Assembly: GCF_009857475.1 (NCBI RefSeq)
Contig: NZ_WWCJ01000003.1
Location: 79,833 to 143,832 of the forward strand
DNA length: 64,000 bases
Direction of reading: 5' to 3'
DNA from: Pseudoduganella guangdongensis
Lineage (GTDB): Bacteria > Pseudomonadota > Gammaproteobacteria > Burkholderiales > Burkholderiaceae_D
This document shows, piece after piece, positions 58,227 through 64,000 of this stretch. The notes below the pieces were generated by a model. That model worked only from the letters and a program-made list of their open reading frames with translations, had not been told where the DNA came from and made no database searches. Position numbers and translations under genes: made by a program. How positions within the stretch are numbered: position 1 is the first letter of the stretch; the number at the start of each line of letters is the position of its first letter.

Positions 58227-58543
58227 AGCGAATAGGCGCCGGCGGCGGTGCCGAGCGGGAAGTTGAACAGTGCGATCACGCTGAAGATGATGACGAAGGT
58301 GCGGCCGGCAGGAGAGCCGTTCAGGTAAGCCACCGCAGCGGCGATCTGCGCCACGCCGTACAGTGCGAACAGGCCGACGATGAATGCGCCAAAGCCGGCA
58401 ATCCAGCCCACGAAAGGCACATCGGCCTGCGCCAGCGCAGCCATGCCGCCGAAGAACAACATGATGAACAGGAGCGACAGCAGCAGGAACGCGCCCATGA
58501 TGATGTGGAGGACGGCAGCGATCTTCGAGTGGTTATCCAGCAT
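58205..58543 (-). CDS. Small membrane protein
   Basis: 112 aa with about three to four hydrophobic segments (LLLSLLFIMLFFGGMAALAQ, GWIAGFGAFIVGLFALYGVA, TFVIIFSVIALFNFPLG). Begins MLDNHSKIAAVLHIIMG. No family I recognise with confidence. It precedes the DUF2867 gene with overlap. The ~180 bases between it and the acyl-CoA-binding gene hold no gene I can support. Confidence 0.7.
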   Translation of the reverse strand: MLDNHSKIAAVLHIIMGAFLLLSLLFIMLFFGGMAALAQADVPFVGWIAGFGAFIVGLFALYGVAQIAAAVAYLNGSPAGRTFVIIFSVIALFNFPLGTAAGAYSLWALLRK

Positions 58544-58722
58544 AGCGGCGTTAGTTATTTTGCAAAACATCCAGTGTGCAGCATGGGCACGGGTTTTGAC
58601 AAGGGCTAGCAGGCCGGTGGCGATGGCGCGGCATATGGCCAGGCATCGAGGCCAGTCCGAAGGCGGAGGAGATGGGGACCTGCAGCCAGCGCAAGGCGGT
58701 CAGCGCGGCCCCCATGGGAGGA

Positions 58723-58974
58723 TTACTTCAGGCTTTCGATCAGGTCGATGTACTGCTGCTTGGCGTCGTCCTGGCTGGTGCCGGCCAGGGCCGCCCACGC
58801 GTCGAACTTGGCGCGGTTGACGAAGTCGGTCATGCCTGGACGCTCGCCGGTCGCATCGCCTGCGGAGCCTTGCTTGTACAGGGCGTAGATCTTCAGCAGG
58901 GTCATGTTGTCCGGACGCTCCGGCAGGTTCTTGGAATCGGCCATCGCCGCGTCGAACTGTTCTTGCAGGCTCAT
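58723..58974 (-). CDS. Acyl-CoA-binding protein
   Basis: 83 aa, the ACBP four-helix fold. LQEQFDAAMADSKNLPERPD, MTLLKIYALYKQGSAGDATG and the FVNRAKFDAWAALAGTSQDD segment carry the conserved Tyr, Lys and Trp that bind long-chain acyl-CoA. AGAGGTAAATACA precedes the ATG. Confidence 0.93.
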   Translation of the reverse strand: MSLQEQFDAAMADSKNLPERPDNMTLLKIYALYKQGSAGDATGERPGMTDFVNRAKFDAWAALAGTSQDDAKQQYIDLIESLK

Positions 58975-59065
58975 TGTATTTACCTCTGGTTAGGTGGGGT
59001 GTATGAAGCGCCATCATACAAAAGAACGCCGCCGCTGCCTTAGAGTATAAGCTCCAAATTCTGCG

Positions 59066-60103
59066 CTAGCGGGTCACCCTGGTCGGCAGCGACCAGGCGC
59101 CGCCGGGGGCGATCAGGCGGCACATGCCGGTGGTGGATTCCGCGATCAGTTGGAAGCGCTTGCCGTCCCAGCCCAGGGTGCGCGACGACCAGCAGTCGCC
59201 CAGGCCGCGCCCCTTGTGCTGCTCGTCGATCTTGCCTTCGCTGTAGTCGCTGCCGCTGGTGGTGGCCAGCACCGGCTGGAAAGGCGGTTTGTCGTTGACC
59301 ACCCAGTAGCCGCTGCCGGCGTTGTAGGCTGCCATCCAGCAGCGGGCGGATACCAGCATCTGCGTTGGCGACAGGCGCTGTGCTTCCAGCGCCACCTGGT
59401 CTTCCTGGTCGTGCAGGTCGTCGCAATCTTCCTGGCTGGTGGCTGCTTTCAGTGCGGCGCGCAGGGCTTTCTCGTGGCGTGCCACGAACTTGGTGTCCGA
59501 CGGCTGCGGTTTCGGTATCCGCGCCAGCGCGAATTTAGGTGCCGGTACTGCGGGCGGCACCCCGGCTTCCGGCTTGCCGCCTTTGCGCAGCAGGGCGCCC
59601 GGCGTGCCGATCCGGCCTTGGTATTCGTCCATTTTCAGCAGGACTGCGGCGGCGCCGGCGTCCGATAAACGCCAGGTATGGTCGCCGACGCTCATTTCGA
59701 CCTCGGCGTGTTTGGCCAGCGCCGCCACGAGCGCGGCAAGCTGGCTGGCGCTCAGGTCTGCCGTGAGCGAATCCTTGGAGAAGGCGAGCGAACCGTGCGC
59801 CGCGCCGTTGATGTGCAACGCCAGCTTGAATTTCGCCGGCAAGCCGTCCACCACCGGGTTATCGCCATATTGGCCGATCATCGCCTGGCCGCTGGCGGCC
59901 TGGCCAGGGCCCGCCGGGCGCGTCAGCAGCACCGAGACGGCGTAGTCGCCAGCGTCGTAGCCGCTGTAACCGGCGGCGCGGCAGGTGCCGGTGTTGTCGC
60001 AGGCGAGCTCCCAATCGTGGTGGGAGAACGAAAGTCCGTCGGAGTTGAAAGCGGCTGCGGACAGCGGCAGCAGGGCGAAAATCAGGGTGGCAAGTCGTCG
60101 CAT
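59066..60103 (-). CDS. DUF1176 family secreted protein
   Basis: 345 aa. The signal peptide LATLIFALLPLSAAAF is followed by SFSHHDWELACDNTGTCRAA, the usual DUF1176 start with paired Cys, and YWVVNDKPPFQPVLAT and GLGDCWSSRTLGWDG near the end. Function is unknown, probably periplasmic. It follows hupB on the same strand, separated by a strong terminator. Confidence 0.85.
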   Translation of the reverse strand: MRRLATLIFALLPLSAAAFNSDGLSFSHHDWELACDNTGTCRAAGYSGYDAGDYAVSVLLTRPAGPGQAASGQAMIGQYGDNPVVDGLPAKFKLALHINGAAHGSLAFSKDSLTADLSASQLAALVAALAKHAEVEMSVGDHTWRLSDAGAAAVLLKMDEYQGRIGTPGALLRKGGKPEAGVPPAVPAPKFALARIPKPQPSDTKFVARHEKALRAALKAATSQEDCDDLHDQEDQVALEAQRLSPTQMLVSARCWMAAYNAGSGYWVVNDKPPFQPVLATTSGSDYSEGKIDEQHKGRGLGDCWSSRTLGWDGKRFQLIAESTTGMCRLIAPGGAWSLPTRVTR

Positions 60104-60131
60104 GGCGGGGGCGCTTTGCAGGGGAGGGAAA

Positions 60132-60187
60132 TAAAAAACGGCGGTTCAAGACACGCCGCGCTGGCTAGCCTTGAACCGCCGTTCTGG
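60132..60187 (-). terminator. Rho-independent terminator after hupB
   Basis: Perfect 14-bp stem AACGGCGGTTCAAG / CTTGAACCGCCGTT (60137-60150 with 60170-60183) around a 19-base loop, with a T-run on the minus strand. The stem is unusually long. Confidence 0.85.
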
Positions 60188-60203
60188 CGGTAAGCCCGAA
60201 GAA

Positions 60204-60491
60204 TTACTTCTTCTTGGTTGGGTTCACAGCGGCTTTCAGGGTCGCGCCAGCCGAGAACTTAGGGGTCTTGGACGCAGCGATCTTGATCGCTTCGCCGGTG
60301 GCTGGGTTGCGGCCTTTACGGGCAGCGCGCTTGGCGACGGAGAAGGTGCCGAAACCGGTGATGCCAACGGTGTCGCCCTTTTTCAGACGTTCGGTAACGA
60401 TCGCGATCAGGGTGTTAATTGCTTCGTTAGCGGCGGCGCCGGACATTTCGGTGCGCTTCGCAAATTCTGCAATCAGTTCGCCTTTTTTCAT
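60204..60491 (-). CDS. hupB: HU-family DNA-binding protein
   Basis: 95 aa. MKKGELIAEFAKRTEMSGAA, TVGITGFGTFSVAKRAARKG, RNPATGEAIKIAASK and the C-terminal KPTKKK-like tail identify a histone-like HU/IHF protein that bends DNA. AAGGAGGTAGTA gives a very strong ribosome site. The extra Lys-rich tail is usual in this order. Confidence 0.95.
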   Translation of the reverse strand: MKKGELIAEFAKRTEMSGAAANEAINTLIAIVTERLKKGDTVGITGFGTFSVAKRAARKGRNPATGEAIKIAASKTPKFSAGATLKAAVNPTKKK

Positions 60492-60664
60492 TACTACCTC
60501 CTTGGTTAATGGAGCGCGCAGATTAGCACATTAATTGAAAAAAGTGTTCACCCTTTTTTGAAGAAGCCCATACAGTGACTGGCTCGCTACGAAATTTTGG
60601 CTGCGGGCGGGCGAAAACCTCGCCTGGTTTAAGATTTTGCGCCGGCCCGCTCCGGATTGGTGCG

Positions 60665-61240
60665 TTACTGCCGGGAGCCCTCAACGGCGGCGTTTTTGCC
60701 GGTTTGGGCGCTGAAGCCCGCGTTCATGTTGGCGTTGACGGCGGCGCTGCGCGGGGATGGCGCTGCGGTGTTTGCAGGGCCGGAGCTGCCCGCTGCCGAA
60801 GCCTCGCCGGCACTATTGGCCGCGCCGCCGTTCGCCGCTCCGCCCGAAGCCGCGCCACCAGAGGCCGCCTTGGCGTCGCCAGTCGCAGCGCCGGTCATCG
60901 CGGCAGTGCCGCGCGCCAGCGTTGCGCCGCTGCTTGCCGCAGTGCCGGCGCTTCCGTTTGCGCTACCGGCTGCGCTGCCCGTGTCGCGCGCCAGGCTGGC
61001 CGCGCTATCCACGCGGGCGCCGGCATCAAGGTTGCGCTGGGAGCCGCGCACAGCGCGACCGGCAACGTCGCCGGACATTGCGCCGCGCATGGCCCCCGCG
61101 CCGCCGCCCAAGGCGCCGCCAAATCCGCCGCCGATATTTCCGCCCAAGGCGCCGCCCAATGGGCCTGCGTGGGCGACAGCGCCTGCGCTGGCAAGGGCAA
61201 ACAGTGCGGCGCGGATGAAGGTTGCGAGCTTGGTGTTCAT
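60665..61240 (-). CDS. Secreted Gly/Ala-rich low-complexity protein
   Basis: 191 aa. A signal peptide (FIRAALFALASAGAVAHA) is followed by Gly-rich repeats (GPLGGALGGNIGGGFGGALG) and a long Ala/Ser/Gly/Asn region with few charged residues. No enzyme motif. CAGGAGAACAGAC precedes the ATG at 61240. It may be a surface or matrix structural protein. It lies downstream of the S8 protease on the same strand. Confidence 0.65.
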   Translation of the reverse strand: MNTKLATFIRAALFALASAGAVAHAGPLGGALGGNIGGGFGGALGGGAGAMRGAMSGDVAGRAVRGSQRNLDAGARVDSAASLARDTGSAAGSANGSAGTAASSGATLARGTAAMTGAATGDAKAASGGAASGGAANGGAANSAGEASAAGSSGPANTAAPSPRSAAVNANMNAGFSAQTGKNAAVEGSRQ

Positions 61241-61336
61241 GTCTGTTCTCCTGATTTTTTGCAGCGGGAAATCCGCCGCCTTCATTCAGAGAACGAACCG
61301 GATTCGGGATTTAATCCCTTCAACGCAAAAAAAAAT

Positions 61337-62707
61337 TCAGCGGAAGTTGGCAGGCGGGATGCGCAGGCTTTCGCCCACCACGCCACGCCCGGTGCCGTCG
61401 CCCGCCGCCACCGCATCCGCCGCCAGCGCAGCCAGCGTGCGCGCCGCCTGGCCGGGGGAAGGCGACGGCAGTCCCGGCGCCAGCAGCGCCGCAACCAGGG
61501 GGGAGGCGAAGCTGGTCCCGCGCACCAGTTTGTAGGGCGGCTTGCCGATGGCCGCCGCCGCCATCTGGCTGCCCGGCGCGGCGAACATGACCTGCGGCCC
61601 GCGCGCCGCCTCCGGCAGCGGGCGGCGCTTGGGATCGACCGCGCTCACGCCCACCACGCCCGGATAGCTGGCCGGATACAAGGGCGGCGCATTCGGGCCG
61701 TCGTTGCCGACCGCCGCCACCAGCAGGTGCCCGCGCGCCACCAGCGCCGCCACCGTGTTGCCCAGCGCACGGTTGGCCGGGCCTACCAGGCTGATATTGA
61801 TGACCCCCACCTGCTCGCGCGCCAGCCAGGCCAGCGCCTGGACAATGCGGCTGGCCGAGCCGCCCGCCGCCTGGTCGCAATAGATATCCGCCGCGTACAG
61901 CCTGGCGCCCGGCGCCGCCCCGCTGAAACGGGCGGATTTACCCACCAGCAGCGCCGCCACCGCCGTGCCGTGCGGGGCGGGCACGCTGGCGCCGTCGCAG
62001 CCCCAGCGCACCATGCGGGCATCCTCGAATACTTCGTGCCGCTCATCGATGCCGCTGTCCACCAGCCCGATGCGCACACCGGACCCGGCGCCGCTTGCCG
62101 CAGCCGGGGCCTCCGCTGCGCCGCGCCGCCCGCCATTGCGGCCGTCGGCAGCGGCCGCGCCGGCCCCGGTATACACGTGGTTGAAATCGTAGACACCTTC
62201 CGCATCCGCCGCCCGCAAGGCCTCCAGCGCGGCAGCCGTGGCCACGCCGTCCGGCACGCGCAAGACCACCAGCGTTTGCCCGATTTCGGGCATCTCCTGC
62301 CGGCTGGCCAGCGCCAGGCCGGCGGAGGCGGCTGCCGCCAGGCCCGCCGACGAGGGCGACCATGCCAGGATTTCGCGCCGCACCATGGGGAAGCCGGCCG
62401 GATCGGCCTCCAGCTGCGCCGGATGGCGCGCCAGCAAATCGCGCACGGTCGCCAGCCGCAACTGGTCCAGCGACGCCACTTGGCGCGGCAATTCCGCCAC
62501 ATCCAGCCAGCGCTCGCGCAGGCGGCCGCGCAAGCCGCCCTCATCCAGCCGGGACGGCAACGGCACGCCGAGTCCGCCCGGCAGCTGGGGCAGGCCGGGC
62601 AGCCCGACCTGGGCCGCCGCCGGGCCGGCGCAGGCCAGCGTGCCCAGGGCAAACAGCAGGTAGCGGCAGGAACGCAACAGGGGATAAGACGGGCGCAGGC
62701 TTGGCAT
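61337..62707 (-). CDS. Secreted S8 (subtilisin-family) serine protease
   Basis: 456 aa. A signal peptide (YLLFALGTLACAGPAAAQ) and a pro-region of about 180 residues precede the catalytic domain. The triad is D217 (LVDSGIDE), H246 (PHGTAVAAL) and S399 (GTSFASP); the oxyanion region AAVGNDGPNAPPLYPASYPG is present. The ATG at 62705-62707 fits the signal peptide. It is divergent from an ECF sigma/anti-sigma pair only 89 bp away, which suggests control by that system. Confidence 0.92.
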   Translation of the reverse strand: MPSLRPSYPLLRSCRYLLFALGTLACAGPAAAQVGLPGLPQLPGGLGVPLPSRLDEGGLRGRLRERWLDVAELPRQVASLDQLRLATVRDLLARHPAQLEADPAGFPMVRREILAWSPSSAGLAAAASAGLALASRQEMPEIGQTLVVLRVPDGVATAAALEALRAADAEGVYDFNHVYTGAGAAAADGRNGGRRGAAEAPAAASGAGSGVRIGLVDSGIDERHEVFEDARMVRWGCDGASVPAPHGTAVAALLVGKSARFSGAAPGARLYAADIYCDQAAGGSASRIVQALAWLAREQVGVINISLVGPANRALGNTVAALVARGHLLVAAVGNDGPNAPPLYPASYPGVVGVSAVDPKRRPLPEAARGPQVMFAAPGSQMAAAAIGKPPYKLVRGTSFASPLVAALLAPGLPSPSPGQAARTLAALAADAVAAGDGTGRGVVGESLRIPPANFR

Positions 62708-62796
62708 GGTCGGATGATAATATAGGCTATCGGTATCTATTCCGTAATAACGATGGAAGTCGGGAATAAAATCCCCACCCCGTTCGTTATCCACCT

Positions 62797-63300
62797 ATGA
62801 TGGACAACGATAACGCCCTGCATGACGACATTGCCGCGCTTCTGCCGCGGCTGCGGCGCTTCGCCCGCACGCTGGCCTGGCATCGGGAGGACGCGGACGA
62901 CCTGGTCCAGCTGGCGGTGGAGCGCGCCATCGTGCACGGCGCCTCCTACCAGCCGGGTACCCGTCTGGACAGCTGGCTGTTCCGTATCATCAAGAATGCC
63001 TGGATCGACGAGGTGCGCGCCCGTACCCGCCGCAGCGAGCTGTTTGCGCCGGAGGAAGAGGGCGAGCACGTGGGCGACGACTTCGCCGAAGCCCACCAGC
63101 AGCGCATGGCCGTGCAAAAAGCCGTCAGTTTGCTGAGCGAAGAGCACCGCCTGGTGGTCGGCCTGGTGCTGGTGGAGGGCCTGCCTTATAAAGAAGCGGC
63201 CGACGTGCTGGACATCCCGGTCGGCACCCTGACCAGCCGGTTGGCGCGCGCCCGCAGCGCCCTGCAAGAACATTTATCGGAACAAGCGAGGACAGTATGA
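62797..63300 (+). CDS. ECF-type RNA polymerase sigma factor
   Basis: 167 aa. Region 2 (about 10-80) has RRFARTLAWHREDADDLVQL and DSWLFRIIKNAWIDEVRART; region 4 (about 105-160) has LLSEEHRLVVGLVLVEGLPY, KEAADVLDIPVGTLTSRLAR. Lengths are typical. The stop overlaps the anti-sigma ATG (ATGA). Start at ATG 62797 or the adjacent ATG 62800. Confidence 0.93.
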   Translation: MMDNDNALHDDIAALLPRLRRFARTLAWHREDADDLVQLAVERAIVHGASYQPGTRLDSWLFRIIKNAWIDEVRARTRRSELFAPEEEGEHVGDDFAEAHQQRMAVQKAVSLLSEEHRLVVGLVLVEGLPYKEAADVLDIPVGTLTSRLARARSALQEHLSEQARTV

Positions 63301-64000
63301 AGAGTTTTTCCGACGAGGTCCTGATGGCCTATGCCGATGGCGAACTGGATGAAGTCACCTGCCGCGCCCTGGAAGACGCCATGCGCAAGGACGCCAGCCT
63401 GGCGCACCGCGTGGCCCAGTACAAGGCCATGCGCGCCAGCGTCTTCGCCGCCTACGCCCCGGTGGCCGAGGAGGCGGTGCCGCCGCGCCTGGCGCAGCCG
63501 CTGCGCCAGGCCACCGTGGTCAGCCTGGATTCCGTGCGCGCCCGGCGCGAGGCGGAGCAGCAGGCCGCGCGCAAGGCAAGCCGTGGCCGCCACTGGTCCT
63601 GGCCCGAATGGGGGGCATTGGCGGCCATGCTGATGGTGGGGGTGCTGGCCGGCCACTACGGCATGGGCTTGCTGCCGATTGAAGATGGAGAAACGATCGC
63701 CAGCCGCAACGGCGTGCTGGTGGCGCAAGGGCGCCTGGCGACGGCGCTGGATCTCCAGTTGGGCGGCAGCGGCGGACCGGTGCGCATCGGCACCAGCTTC
63801 CTGTCGCAGGACGGCGTTTACTGCCGCAGCTTCATGACGGCGCAGGACATGGCGGGCCTGGCTTGCCGCCAGGGGGCGATGTGGAAGGTGCAGATGGCGC
63901 TGCAGAATCCAGCCAAGGGACAGCAGGGGGAATACAGGCAGGCCGGGGCGGAGATGCCGCCCCAGGTCCTGGAGGCGATCGACCAGCGCATCAGCGGGCA
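63297..64000 (+). CDS. Anti-sigma factor, partial (3' end outside window)
   Basis: First 234 codons. The N-terminus MKSFSDEVLMAYADGELDEV is typical of anti-sigma factors that bind ECF sigma in the cytoplasm. A single membrane segment (WGALAAMLMVGVLAGHYGMG, about residues 105-125) leads to a periplasmic domain with SRNGVLVAQGRLATALDLQL and DGVYCRSFMTAQDMAGLACR. The ATGA overlap with the sigma gene is the usual coupling. The end lies past the right edge. Confidence 0.85.
   Translation, partial: MKSFSDEVLMAYADGELDEVTCRALEDAMRKDASLAHRVAQYKAMRASVFAAYAPVAEEAVPPRLAQPLRQATVVSLDSVRARREAEQQAARKASRGRHWSWPEWGALAAMLMVGVLAGHYGMGLLPIEDGETIASRNGVLVAQGRLATALDLQLGGSGGPVRIGTSFLSQDGVYCRSFMTAQDMAGLACRQGAMWKVQMALQNPAKGQQGEYRQAGAEMPPQVLEAIDQRISG

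Noticed and set aside
60895..61200. Repetitive DNA inside the Gly/Ala-rich gene considered as CRISPR or tandem repeat array
   Set aside because: Repeats are codon-level low complexity of irregular spacing, with no constant repeat and no unique spacers.

Overview
The window is GC-rich chromosomal DNA from a betaproteobacterium, most likely Oxalobacteraceae of the Massilia/Pseudoduganella/Duganella type. This is inferred from the rplU-rpmA-obgE-proB block, the nth/rnfB pair, intracellular PHB depolymerase and a PHA-granule protein, the GcvA-like regulator beside gcvPA, and the mix of KaiC-like and c-di-GMP genes. Genus-level placement is inference only.

Region by region. (1) 1-1334: the 5' part of glycine dehydrogenase subunit 1 (minus strand) diverges from a GcvA-type LysR regulator. 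(2) 1410-17630: a mannoside/glycan utilisation locus, all on the plus strand: CBM9-like protein, TonB-dependent receptor, GH2 beta-mannosidase, LacI-type regulator, AGE-family mannose isomerase/epimerase, PfkB fructokinase, GH92 alpha-mannosidase, FucP/GluP-type sugar transporter and GH31 alpha-glucosidase. Together these suggest outer-membrane uptake, periplasmic trimming of high-mannose glycans, sugar import, mannose to fructose isomerisation and phosphorylation to fructose-6-phosphate. A 19-bp palindrome (TTTAGT-N7-ACTAAA) lies at a nearly constant distance upstream of three predicted promoters here. (3) 17573-28638: a partial type VI secretion locus. tssK diverges from tssF-tssG-vgrG, followed by a phospholipase D effector, a lipoprotein candidate immunity protein and a PAAR protein. 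No sheath, tube or membrane-complex genes are in the window.

(4) 28732-39475: a patchwork of a cold-shock protein, several small orphan proteins, a decayed cation/proton antiporter, two sensor kinases, a stand-alone receiver, a diguanylate cyclase, a GGDEF-EAL protein and a two-domain KaiC-like ATPase with a frameshift in its first Walker A motif. tRNA-Pro(CGG) closes this block. (5) 39659-47808: mostly housekeeping: arsC-like, LprI-like, ispB diverging from rplU-rpmA, then obgE, proB, nth, rnfB and a periplasmic binding protein. (6) 47886-52674: DOPA-dioxygenase-like protein, BigR-type ArsR with a split YeeE/YedE transporter, intracellular PHB depolymerase, and a TrxR-type ferredoxin-NADP reductase beside a 7Fe ferredoxin.

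(7) 52814-60491: an M4-like metallopeptidase overlapping an emfourin-like inhibitor, a PHA-granule protein, several DUF proteins, a tandem GNAT protein, acyl-CoA-binding protein and HU. (8) 60665-64000: a secreted Gly/Ala-rich protein, a secreted S8 protease, and a divergent ECF sigma/anti-sigma pair running off the right edge.

Four genes (GH31, KaiC-like, sensor kinase at 38632, DUF2867) each carry an apparent single-base frameshift. Two are at short homopolymers, so either recent decay or indel errors in the assembly should be considered.
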